Shown here piece after piece: positions 16,219 to 24,479 of a stretch of 46,895 nt of DNA. The translations under genes were made by a program, and so were the position numbers. The stretch comes from an uncultured bacterium. GTDB lineage: Bacteria > Bacillota > Clostridia > Lachnospirales > Lachnospiraceae. The stretch lies in NCBI GenBank assembly GCA_905215775.1, contig CAJMRM010000015.1:1-46895 (forward strand), read 5' to 3'. The notes beneath the pieces were generated by a model, which worked only from the letters and a program-made list of their open reading frames with translations, did no database searches and was not told where the DNA came from. Position 1 is the first letter of the stretch; each line of letters starts with the position of its first letter.

Positions 16219-16764
16219 ATGAATTTTGAAGAATTACAGATGAAGCGGGAGAGCTGCCGGGTCTATGCAGACCGCCCCGTGACAAGAGAGTAGCTGGTCC
16301 ATCTGGTGGACGTGGCCCGTTTTGCCCCCAGCGCCTGCAATTCCCAGCCGTGGCATTTTATCCTTGTGGACGAGCCGGAGTGCCGCGAAAAGGTGGTAGA
16401 GGCCTTTGACGATAACGGCCTTACTGGCTGTCCCTGGGGAGCCAATGTCCCGGCATTTATCCTGATTTGTGAGGAAAAGGCCCAGTATAAGCCGGGAGTG
16501 GAGGAGCATTACGGTCCCCAGCATTTTGCCCAGATGGATATCGGGATGACGGCCATGGGGATCTGCTATGAGGCCTCGTCCATGGGACTGGGAACGTGCA
16601 TCATCGGAACCATGAACCAGGAGAAGCTCCACAAGGCCTTCGGGATCCCTGAGGAGCGTCCGGTGCGCCTTATTATTACCGTGGGCTATCCGGCCAATGA
16701 GGAAGCGCCCAGGAAGAAGGCGAGAAAGGATCTGGACGAGGTTATAAGCTATAACCAGTGGTAG
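16219..16764 (+). pseudogene. Nitroreductase family gene interrupted by an in-frame amber codon
   Basis: Ignoring one codon, this reads as a 181-residue FMN-dependent nitroreductase. It starts MNFEELQMKRESCRVYADRPV, continues with FAPSACNSQPWHF (the FMN-binding Arg/Ser/Asn region) and later GMTAMGICYEASSMGLGTCIIG, and ends normally. Codon 25 (16291-16293) is TAG, in a position where relatives have Gln or Glu, so one C-to-T change (CAG to TAG) would explain it. No frameshift is seen elsewhere. ATG 16219 is preceded by a purine-rich site; a GTG at 16306 could start a fragment lacking part of the FMN site. It may be a recent loss, a sequencing error, or a readthrough case. Confidence 0.75.
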
Positions 16765-16812
16765 GAGAACGGAGCCTGACGGCCCTGTCCTGCCGGTTTC
16801 CATGAGAAAAAT

Positions 16813-16857
16813 GAGCTGCGGATATCTGGAATACAGGTCTGCGGCTCGTTTTATTTT
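16813..16857 (+). terminator. Terminator after the nitroreductase pseudogene
   Basis: GAGCTGCGG (16813-16821) pairs with CTGCGGCTC (16839-16847) with wobble pairs, followed by GTTTTATTTTT. Confidence 0.7.
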
Positions 16858-16890
16858 TCTAAAAACTCTATAAAATCTTGCCATTCCCCA

Positions 16891-16919
16891 TTGACAACAT
16901 GACAGGGTGTCACTATAAT
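16891..16919 (+). promoter_or_regulatory. Consensus sigma-A promoter of the tetR-RND operon
   Basis: A perfect TTGACA (16891-16896), a 17-base spacer and a perfect TATAAT (16914-16919). The spacer is filled by a dyad, so bound repressor would block RNA polymerase. Confidence 0.85.
16900..16912. promoter_or_regulatory. Operator dyad TGACA-GGG-TGTCA in the tetR promoter spacer
   Basis: A perfect inverted repeat with five-base arms between -35 and -10, an ideal place for TetR autorepression. The same core, TGACA-N3-TGTCA, occurs in the leader of the MATE gene at 11207. Confidence 0.6.
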
Positions 16920-16970
16920 GATTGCGAATTGCTTTTTGGGGCAAACGGAATCTATGAAAAGAGGGATAAT

Positions 16971-17621
16971 ATGCCGACAGAGCGGTTTAAGAGACTGCCG
17001 GAGGAGAAGATCGAGGCCATACGGCGGGCGGGGATCCAGGAATTTACGCGGACATCCCTGGAATCTGCATCCATCAACCAGATCATCCAGAAGGCAGATA
17101 TTTCCCGCGGCAGCTTCTATACATATTTTGAGAGTAAATATGATCTTCTGCGGTGGCTCATCAGCGACCGGGTCCGGGAACACAATGATTTTTATGTCCG
17201 TGATATGGAGGAGAACGGAGGGGATATCTGGCAGACTCTTTCCAGATCCCTGGAGCATACCATTCTCCATGCCAACGATGGCGGCTTCATGGGAATGGTC
17301 ACAAAGCTCATCGAGAGCAAGACCTTTTTTGACCTGTTTAAGGAAAGCGTCGGCGGTGAAAAGGACGGGGAGCATATGGACTGTAAACGATCCTATCTGG
17401 ACCGGATCTACGGCCTCCTGGATCAGACGCGGTTCCCCATGGATTATCTCACGTTCACCGATCTGATGGATCTCCATGCCATCACCATGATGATGGCGCT
17501 GAAAAAGAAGCTGGGCGGAGAATGCGGGACAGAGGAGGTTATGGATTTTTACAACAGGCGCATCAGCATGCTGCGGTACGGCGTCTGTCCTCGGAGCGCA
17601 GAACAGGAAAAAACAGAATAG
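16971..17621 (+). CDS. TetR/AcrR family transcriptional regulator
   Basis: A 216-residue regulator with an N-terminal helix-turn-helix (residues 13-55: SINQIIQKADISRGSFYTYF is the hallmark) and a C-terminal ligand and dimer domain. ATG 16971 follows AAGAGGG; the longer frame from TTG 16878 would run through its own promoter and is rejected. It is the first gene of a cluster with a membrane-fusion protein, RND pump and two TolC-like proteins, with 16 bases to the next gene, so it should autoregulate the set. The dyad in its promoter spacer is the probable operator. Its ligand is unknown, presumably a pump substrate. Confidence 0.9.
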   Translation: MPTERFKRLPEEKIEAIRRAGIQEFTRTSLESASINQIIQKADISRGSFYTYFESKYDLLRWLISDRVREHNDFYVRDMEENGGDIWQTLSRSLEHTILHANDGGFMGMVTKLIESKTFFDLFKESVGGEKDGEHMDCKRSYLDRIYGLLDQTRFPMDYLTFTDLMDLHAITMMMALKKKLGGECGTEEVMDFYNRRISMLRYGVCPRSAEQEKTE

Positions 17622-17637
17622 GAAAGAGGAGAAAATT

Positions 17638-18786
17638 ATGAAAAAATTGGCAAAAGCAGCGGCGGCAGTTTTGGCTGTGGGAGTCCTGGGAACCCTGGTA
17701 TTCCTGCGGATCAACAAAAAAGAAGAGCCCATGGAGGCAGTGCCGGATCCGGCGGTCCAGGTGGAAAACCCTGCGGCGGATACCATTTCCATCTCCACGG
17801 ATCTGACGGGGACCGTGGAGCCGGCGGACGTGGTCTATGTGGCGGCCATGGGGAGCGGGGAGGTCCTGGAGGTTTATGTAAACCAGGGCGAGATGGTGGA
17901 AAAGGACCAGACGCTTTTCCGGATCGACAATAAGCAGCTGGAGTCTGCCAGGATCCAGCTAAATACGGCCAAGGTGTCCCTGGACGATGCCCAGACCAAT
18001 TTAAACCGGATGAAGGTCCTTTATGACAGCGGCGATATTTCCGCCCAGTCCTATGAGCAGGTGGTCAACGGCGTGTCCATGGCAAAGCTCCAGTACGACG
18101 GGGCAAAGCTCAATTATGACATCCAGCTGGAGAACAGTACGGTGACAGCCCCCATCAGCGGCCTGCTGGAGAGCTTTGACGTGCAGGTCCACGACATGAT
18201 GGCCGCCGGCTCTGTGGCTGCGGTGATCTCCGGGGCAGGCAATAAGTCTGTGGCCTTTTCCGTCAGCGAGCGGGTACGGGAGGGACTCCATCCGGGAGAC
18301 GCCATGACCGTGGAGAAGAACGGAACGGAATATAACGGCGTGATCACGGAGATCGGAACAATGGTGGACCAGCAGACCGGGCTTTTTAAGATCAAGGCCA
18401 GCCTGGAGGGGGCCGATGCCCTGGCCACCGGTACGGCGGTGAAGCTGTCCGTTATTTCAGAAAAGGCAGAAAACGTCATGACCGTTCCTGTGGACTGCGT
18501 TTCTTACAGCGGCGGCCAGGCTTATGTATACACCTATGACCAGGCGGCAGGCACCGCTCATAAGGTGGAGATCCAGGACGGACTCATCGGCCCGGACCGG
18601 ATCCAGGTGGTATCGGGACTGGATTACGGAGACCAGGTGATCACCACCTGGACGAAGGAGCTTTATGAGGGAGCGCCGGTCCGCCTGGCAGACGCTCCGG
18701 AGGAAACGGCGGCAGAGACTTCCGGAGAGGCGGCGCCTGAAGCGGAAGAGACATCAGCAGAAGAGACAACGGCAGAGGCTCAGTAA
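17638..18786 (+). CDS. RND efflux periplasmic adaptor / membrane-fusion protein
   Basis: A 382-residue protein with one N-terminal hydrophobic anchor (residues 5-24) and a biotinyl-lipoyl-like domain (about 60-100, GEVLEVYVNQGEMVEKDQ). A coiled-coil hairpin (about 100-155) and a second lipoyl half with SPISG-like PISGLLES follow, then beta-barrel and membrane-proximal domains. The tail after about residue 355 is rich in Glu, Ala and Thr. Such adaptors bridge the RND pump to an outer channel in Gram-negative bacteria; in a single-membrane host it would act on the outer face of the membrane. It starts 16 bases after tetR and ends 12 bases before the pump gene. Confidence 0.92.
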   Translation: MKKLAKAAAAVLAVGVLGTLVFLRINKKEEPMEAVPDPAVQVENPAADTISISTDLTGTVEPADVVYVAAMGSGEVLEVYVNQGEMVEKDQTLFRIDNKQLESARIQLNTAKVSLDDAQTNLNRMKVLYDSGDISAQSYEQVVNGVSMAKLQYDGAKLNYDIQLENSTVTAPISGLLESFDVQVHDMMAAGSVAAVISGAGNKSVAFSVSERVREGLHPGDAMTVEKNGTEYNGVITEIGTMVDQQTGLFKIKASLEGADALATGTAVKLSVISEKAENVMTVPVDCVSYSGGQAYVYTYDQAAGTAHKVEIQDGLIGPDRIQVVSGLDYGDQVITTWTKELYEGAPVRLADAPEETAAETSGEAAPEAEETSAEETTAEAQ

Positions 18787-18798
18787 GGAGGCACAGAT

Positions 18799-21700
18799 AT
18801 GGGTTTGACAAAACAGGTATTAAGACGGCCGGTCACAACGGTCCTGGTTGTGCTGTGCCTGATCGTTTTTGGTCTTTCCTCCGTGTTTTCCTCGAAGCTG
18901 GAGCTTACGCCGGAGATGGAGATGCCCATGCTGGTCATCAACGCTGTCTATCCGGGAGCCAGTCCAGAGGATGTGGAGGAGCTGGTCACCAAGCCGATCG
19001 AGGATGAGATCGGGACGCTGACCGGCGTGGATACCATCACCAGCATGTCCGCAGAGAACTTCGGACTGGTGCTTTTACAGTACGAGTACGGCAAGGACAT
19101 GGATAAGGCCTATGACGATCTGAAAAAGAAGCTGGACGGCCTGGTGAATGAGTTCCCGGAGGATGTTCAGACGCCTGCCATCATCGAAATGGACATCAAC
19201 GATACTCCGGCCATCACTCTGGCGGTCAACAACGAGCAGGCAGATAACCTTTACAACTATGTGGACAGCCGGATCGTTCCGGAGTTTGAAAAGCTGTCCT
19301 CCGTAGCCAGCGTAAACGTCAGCGGCGGCCAGGAGGAGTATATTAAGGTGGAGCTGATCCCGGAAAAGCTGGCCCAGTACCATCTGAATATGAACGCCAT
19401 TGCCCAGTGTGTGGGCTCCGCTGATTTTTCCATGCCCATCGGAAGCACCACGGTGGGAAATAAAAAGCTTTCTGTGACCTCCGGCGTGGATTTTGATACC
19501 ATTGAGCTTCTGAAGAAGATCCCCATTACCCTGGGAAATGGGAATATCATCTATCTGGAGGATGTGGCAGAGGTTTACAGCACTCCGGAGGAAAAAAGCA
19601 GCATCGGCCGTTATAACGGCAAGGATACCATCGCCCTGGGGATCAAGAAAAACCAGGAAAGCAGCAACATGGAGGTATCCAGGGACGTATTAAAGGTTGT
19701 GAACGGCCTGAAGGCCGAGGACCCGTCCCTGGAGGTGGTGGTCATCAACGATAGCAGCGAATCCATCTCCAGATCCCTGGAAAGCGTGTCCCAGACCATG
19801 ATCATGGCCGTTGTGGTCTCCATGGTCATCATCTGGCTGTTCTTTGGCGATATGAAGGCATCCCTGATCGTGGGAACCTCCATTCCGGTGTCCATCCTGG
19901 CGGCCCTGATCCTTATGAAGGCCATGGGCTTCTCCTTGAACGTCATCACCTTGTCCAGCCTGGTCCTGGGCGTGGGAATGATGGTCGATAACTCCATCGT
20001 GGTACTGGAGAGCTGCTTCAGAAATACGAAAAAGGGAGGCTTTGTGGAGGCCAGGAACGCGGCCCTGGACGGCACGAAGGCTGTTCTGGAATCCATCATC
20101 GGCGGTACGGTCACCACCTGCGTCGTATTCATCCCCCTGGCGCTGATCAAGGGCATGAGCGGACAGATGTTCAAGCCCCTGGGCTTTACTATCGTGTTCT
20201 GTATGGTGGCGTCCCTGCTTTCTGCCATGACCATCGTACCCTTATGCTATACCTTCTACCGGCCCAGGGAGAAAACGGAAAATCCGGCATCCCGGATGCT
20301 GCGGGCTCTGCAGGACGGCTACCGGGTCCTGGTGCGGAGGCTCCTGTGCCATAAGGCCCTGGTAATGATCACCTCGGTGGTCCTTCTGGTGCTCTCCTTT
20401 ATGATGGCCGGACAGCTGGGCATGGAGCTCATGGTGGCCGACGACCCCGGCATCATCGGGATCACTGTGGAGACCCAGCCGGGCCTGACCGTCGATCGGG
20501 TCAACGATGTACTGGTGAAGGTGGAGGATTACATTACAAAGGACGAGGACCTGGATTCTTATATGCTTTCCTACGGAAGCTCAGGGCTTTCCATGGGCGG
20601 CAGCGGCGCATCCATTACGGCCTATTTAAAGGATGATAAGTCCAGGGAAACGGACGAGATCTTAAAGGAGTGGAAGCGGGAGCTGCAGAAGTGGCCGGAC
20701 TGTGCCATTTCCCTGGAAAAGCAGAGCTCCCTGGGCGCCACCATGACCATGAACCAGGCGGATCAGGTGAGCTATATCTTAGTCAGCACCCAGTATGACG
20801 AGCTGAAGGCAGTATCCGATTCCATTGTAGCCGAGCTGCAGGCCAGACCGGAGGTGACCCATGTTCATTCGTCCCTGGAAAATGACGCGCCTCTGGTGAA
20901 GATTTCCGTGGATCCGGTGAAGGCATCGGCAGAGGGGCTGGCTCCGGCCCAGGTGGCCGGCCAGGTTTATGCCATGCTGAGCGGGACCGAGGCGACCACC
21001 CTGAACGTCAACGGAAATGATCTGAGCGTGAAGGTGGAGTACGGGGACGATCAGTACGACACCATCGACAAGCTCCAGGGCATCGTTCTTCCCACAGCCA
21101 CGGGAAGTATGGTGGCGCTGACGGATATTGCAGAGATCGGCTTCAAGGACAGCCCCCAGAGCATCATGAAGAGCGATAAGCAGTACCAGGTGACCATTTC
21201 CGGCCAGCTGACGGATGCGGCGGATCTGTCCACGGACGCGAAGCTCCAGGAGGAGGTCATCGGGAAATACTTAAATGCAACGGTTTCCATGCAGCAGAAC
21301 ACCATGGATGAGATGATGAACGAGGAGTTCTCCTCCCTGGGCCAGGCCATTGCCATTGCCGTGTTCCTGGTATTTGTGGTCATGGCGGCCCAGTTCGAGT
21401 CGCCCAAGTTCTCTGTTATGGTAATGACCACGATCCCGTTCTCGCTGATCGGAGCCTTCGGCCTTTTATGGCTGGCAGACAGCCCCATCAGTATGGTGAG
21501 CCTCCTGGGCTTCTTAATGCTAGTGGGAACGGTGGTGAACAATGGTATCCTGTATGTGGATACCGCCAACCAGTACCGGAATGAGATGGATCTGGACGAG
21601 GCGGTGATCGAGGCCGGAGCTACCCGTATCCGTCCCATGATGATGACGACGCTCACCACCATTGTGGCCATGATCCCCATGGCCCTGGCCTACGGCGACG

Positions 21701-21837
21701 CAGGCGAGATGATGCAGGGCCTGGCCCTGGTGGATGTGGGCGGCCTCATTGCCTCCACCATCCTGGCGCTTCTGATGCTGCCGGTATATTACAGGCTTAT
21801 GAACCGGAAGCCCAAGGAGGAGCCGGATTACGACTGA
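18799..21837 (+). CDS. RND family efflux pump (AcrB/SwrC-like)
   Basis: A 1012-residue pump with the RND plan: an N-terminal helix, a large loop, a helix bundle, a second large loop and a second bundle. Recognisable are LELTPEMEMPMLVINAVYPGAS after helix 1 (core at residues 34-55) and the helix 4 block VLGVGMMVDNSIVVLE. In AcrB this helix has adjacent Asp residues (407/408); here the second is Asn. The lysine of AcrB helix 10 is replaced in GTVVNNGILYVD by Asn. Gram-positive SwrC-type pumps also lack that Lys, so the proton relay may differ but need not be dead. It uses proton force to export amphiphilic compounds. It lies between the adaptor and the TolC-like genes. Confidence 0.94.
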   Translation: MGLTKQVLRRPVTTVLVVLCLIVFGLSSVFSSKLELTPEMEMPMLVINAVYPGASPEDVEELVTKPIEDEIGTLTGVDTITSMSAENFGLVLLQYEYGKDMDKAYDDLKKKLDGLVNEFPEDVQTPAIIEMDINDTPAITLAVNNEQADNLYNYVDSRIVPEFEKLSSVASVNVSGGQEEYIKVELIPEKLAQYHLNMNAIAQCVGSADFSMPIGSTTVGNKKLSVTSGVDFDTIELLKKIPITLGNGNIIYLEDVAEVYSTPEEKSSIGRYNGKDTIALGIKKNQESSNMEVSRDVLKVVNGLKAEDPSLEVVVINDSSESISRSLESVSQTMIMAVVVSMVIIWLFFGDMKASLIVGTSIPVSILAALILMKAMGFSLNVITLSSLVLGVGMMVDNSIVVLESCFRNTKKGGFVEARNAALDGTKAVLESIIGGTVTTCVVFIPLALIKGMSGQMFKPLGFTIVFCMVASLLSAMTIVPLCYTFYRPREKTENPASRMLRALQDGYRVLVRRLLCHKALVMITSVVLLVLSFMMAGQLGMELMVADDPGIIGITVETQPGLTVDRVNDVLVKVEDYITKDEDLDSYMLSYGSSGLSMGGSGASITAYLKDDKSRETDEILKEWKRELQKWPDCAISLEKQSSLGATMTMNQADQVSYILVSTQYDELKAVSDSIVAELQARPEVTHVHSSLENDAPLVKISVDPVKASAEGLAPAQVAGQVYAMLSGTEATTLNVNGNDLSVKVEYGDDQYDTIDKLQGIVLPTATGSMVALTDIAEIGFKDSPQSIMKSDKQYQVTISGQLTDAADLSTDAKLQEEVIGKYLNATVSMQQNTMDEMMNEEFSSLGQAIAIAVFLVFVVMAAQFESPKFSVMVMTTIPFSLIGAFGLLWLADSPISMVSLLGFLMLVGTVVNNGILYVDTANQYRNEMDLDEAVIEAGATRIRPMMMTTLTTIVAMIPMALAYGDAGEMMQGLALVDVGGLIASTILALLMLPVYYRLMNRKPKEEPDYD

Positions 21838-21862
21838 TAACGGCACAGGACCATAAGAAAAG

Positions 21863-21916
21863 GACCAGAAACGAAAGAAATCGTAAGAGAAAATTTATTG
21901 CGTTTCCGGTCTTTTC
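21863..21916 (+). terminator. Hairpin between the RND pump and TolC-like genes
   Basis: GACCAGAAACG (21863-21873) pairs with CGTTTCCGGTC (21901-21911) with one mismatch, followed by TTTTC. It may be a partial terminator that lowers expression of the two downstream TolC-like genes. Confidence 0.6.
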
Positions 21917-21955
21917 TGTATATGCTTAAAAAGGGAGAGAAGGGAGGAAGATCCC

Positions 21956-23212
21956 ATGAAAAACAGACGACCATGGAAAAAGACCGGGCTTCTGGCCCTG
22001 ACAGCGGCCCTGGGCGGGATTTTATGCGTTCCCGGGACCGGTCTTCTGACGGCGCGGGCCACGGTGGCGGTCCAGGAGCTGCCGGTGACGGAATACGATG
22101 AGGCCGCACTGGCCAGCTTTGCAGACGATACCCTGGAATACTGGGAGATCCCGGGACTGGTGGAGCGGTACAACACCGATTACCAGAAGCAGCTGGATCA
22201 GTTTTATTATAATCCCGGAAGCTCCACCGGCCTCACCAGGGAGCAGCTTTTAAGCGTGGCTGAGACCCTGCGCCAGGAGGCGGAGACCCTGGCGGACACG
22301 GCGGAGGATGAGAAGGACAGCATCACGAAGCAGGAGTATGAGGAGTACCGGAACAACGTGCGGATCCTCCGGGCCAGGGCAAAGGATCTGGAGGATGCGG
22401 CCAAAGGCCGGTCAGCCTCGGGGGCCGCAGCCTTAAGGGCTCTGCGGATCTCAAAAAACAACATGGTAAAAACTGCAAATGCCATGATGCGGGAATATGA
22501 GATCCTGGAGCTTAAGACGAGGGCGGCGGAAAAATCCCTGGAAATGGCGGAGCTTACGTATGAGGCGGCAAAGCGCCAGATGGAGCTGGGGCTTTATTCG
22601 GCAGAGCATGTTCTGGCGGCCGAGGAGGCCCTGAATTTTGCCCGGGCGGCCTCGTCCTCGGCAAGCATTGAGGAAGCGGAACAGAAGCAGGCGCTGATCC
22701 GGATGCTGGGCTGGCGCTACGACGCAGACCCGGAGATCCAGAGGGTGCCGGAGCCGGAGCTGGCAAAGATCGCATCCTACGATCCGTCGGCTGACAGTGC
22801 CAAGGCCATTGAGAATAATGTGACCCTTTACGATACCCGGATGACATCGTCCTCGTCCCAGGGAGGGGCTGTGGCCAAGGCCCGGACGATCAAGGACCAG
22901 GAAAACGAGGTGCGGACCAGCCTGGACCTCCTATATAAGGACGTGCTCCAGAAGCAGGCAGCCTATGAGGCGGCAAAAACCAAGTTTGCAGCCGACGGGG
23001 CCGATAAAGCTGCGGCAGACCGGAAAAATAGCCTGGGAATGATGAGCCGCCAGGAATATCTGACGGCGGAGAGCGCCTATCTGACCGCAGAGGCAGAGTT
23101 TACAGAAGCCAGTCTGGCACTGACGGGGGCCATGGAGGAATACGAGTGGGCCGTAAAGGGCATGCTGGAGTTGGCCTCGGGAGCCCAGAGCCAGGGCCAG
23201 GGAGCCATGTAG
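21956..23212 (+). CDS. TolC-like outer-channel family protein (first of tandem pair)
   Basis: A 418-residue exported protein with an N-terminal signal segment (hydrophobic residues about 9-32), then long helices rich in Ala, Glu and Leu, as in TolC/outer-membrane-efflux repeats. Helical stretches such as AAEKSLEMAELTYEAAKRQM and a MMSRQEYLTAESAYLTAEAE coil near the end show the repeated hairpins. It shares LGWRYDADPEI..VP with LGWEYDGNPEL..VP in the next gene, so the two are homologues. In Gram-negative bacteria TolC is an outer-membrane trimer. A spore-forming Firmicute is expected to lack that membrane, so the role is open. AGGGAGG precedes ATG 21956. Confidence 0.82.
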   Translation: MKNRRPWKKTGLLALTAALGGILCVPGTGLLTARATVAVQELPVTEYDEAALASFADDTLEYWEIPGLVERYNTDYQKQLDQFYYNPGSSTGLTREQLLSVAETLRQEAETLADTAEDEKDSITKQEYEEYRNNVRILRARAKDLEDAAKGRSASGAAALRALRISKNNMVKTANAMMREYEILELKTRAAEKSLEMAELTYEAAKRQMELGLYSAEHVLAAEEALNFARAASSSASIEEAEQKQALIRMLGWRYDADPEIQRVPEPELAKIASYDPSADSAKAIENNVTLYDTRMTSSSSQGGAVAKARTIKDQENEVRTSLDLLYKDVLQKQAAYEAAKTKFAADGADKAAADRKNSLGMMSRQEYLTAESAYLTAEAEFTEASLALTGAMEEYEWAVKGMLELASGAQSQGQGAM

Positions 23213-23240
23213 GGGACAGGGCCCGGAAAGGAATGACAGA

Positions 23241-24479
23241 ATGATGAGAAAAATGACGATGGGAAGACGGATGATCCCGGCGGCGCTGGCTCTTTCGCTG
23301 GCATGGACCGTACCGGCGTATGCCGGGGAATTTGTTCCGGGACCGGGACAGCCCTACGACGACGCCACCATGGCGCGGATCCAGGACAATGTGCTGGAGT
23401 ATGAGGAGATCGGCCTTTTAGTGGACACCTATAACCAGACGTTAAAAAATGTAAGGGATACGTATTCTGATACGAAGGACGATTATAAGGATGTGGATAA
23501 GCTGAAGAGCCAGATCATGGAGGGCTCCGGCAATCTGGCGGATCAGGCGGGGCAGCTTTCCGGCATGGCAGGAACCTTTGAGGAACTGCTGGGCTACCAG
23601 ACGATGGTGACGCCGGGAACGTATGCGGAGCTGGTGTATTCCTCTGAGGTCCTGGCTCAGCAGGCGGAGCAGATGACGCTTTCAGCCGATTCTCTGACGG
23701 CAGTGACGCCGGAGATGCTGAAGGTAAAGATGGTGGACAGTACCCGGGCGGCCCTGGTGTCCGGGGCCCAGAGCGCCATGATCGGCTATGAGCAGCTTCT
23801 GCTCCAGAAGGACAGCCTGGAGGATTCCATCGCTCTTCTGGAGGAGGTCTATAAGTCCACCCAGACCCAGGCATCCCTGGGACTGGCAACGGAGAACGCG
23901 GTGCTGACGGCCAGGCAGAACCTGGAGTCGGCCCAGGCCGGAAGGATCGCCCTGGACGCCAGTGAGGTGAAGCTCCGTCAGAGCTTATGCACGCTCCTGG
24001 GATGGGAATATGACGGGAACCCGGAGCTCCGGAAGGTGCCGGGAGCGGATGTTTCCAGGATCAGCGCCATGGATCCTGCGGCCGATAAGCAGGCGGCCAT
24101 CGACAACAACTACACCTTAAAATACAACCGGATGAGCTACGAGCAGCTTACGGACGGATCTGTGGAGCAGCAGAATATGGCCCGTACCATTGAGGACCAG
24201 ACGGCAGCCATTTCTGCCTCCCTGGAAAATCTGTATAACCAGGTGCTCCAGAAGAGAAATGAATACCAGACTGCCGCGGCGGCCCTTGAGCTGGAAAAAA
24301 CCAAAATGGAGGCGGCAGACCGGAAAATGTCTGTGGGCACCATGGGCCGTCTGGAATACCTCCAGCAGAAAAATTCCTATGCGGCCAGGGAAACGGCTGT
24401 GAAAACGGCGGATCTGGCGCTGTTCCAGGCCATGGAGACCTATGATCAGGCGGTGGAGGGAAACCTGGGCGTGTCCTAG
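23241..24479 (+). CDS. TolC-like outer-channel family protein (second of tandem pair)
   Basis: A 412-residue exported protein with a signal peptide (residues 1-29, cleavage probably after AYA), followed by long coiled helices. It shares the plan and LGWEYDGNPE motif of the previous gene, including a late MGRLEYLQQKNSYAARE coil that matches MSRQEYLTAES there. The identity looks low enough for an old duplication with separate roles, for example a heteromeric complex. ATG 23241 (or 23244) follows AAAGGA and lies 28 bases after the first copy. Its end overlaps the stop of spoIIR on the other strand by four bases. Confidence 0.8.
   Translation: MMRKMTMGRRMIPAALALSLAWTVPAYAGEFVPGPGQPYDDATMARIQDNVLEYEEIGLLVDTYNQTLKNVRDTYSDTKDDYKDVDKLKSQIMEGSGNLADQAGQLSGMAGTFEELLGYQTMVTPGTYAELVYSSEVLAQQAEQMTLSADSLTAVTPEMLKVKMVDSTRAALVSGAQSAMIGYEQLLLQKDSLEDSIALLEEVYKSTQTQASLGLATENAVLTARQNLESAQAGRIALDASEVKLRQSLCTLLGWEYDGNPELRKVPGADVSRISAMDPAADKQAAIDNNYTLKYNRMSYEQLTDGSVEQQNMARTIEDQTAAISASLENLYNQVLQKRNEYQTAAAALELEKTKMEAADRKMSVGTMGRLEYLQQKNSYAARETAVKTADLALFQAMETYDQAVEGNLGVS

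Noticed and set aside
16878..16970. Longer TetR frame from TTG 16878
   Set aside because: It would run through the consensus promoter and operator; ATG 16971 has a ribosome site.
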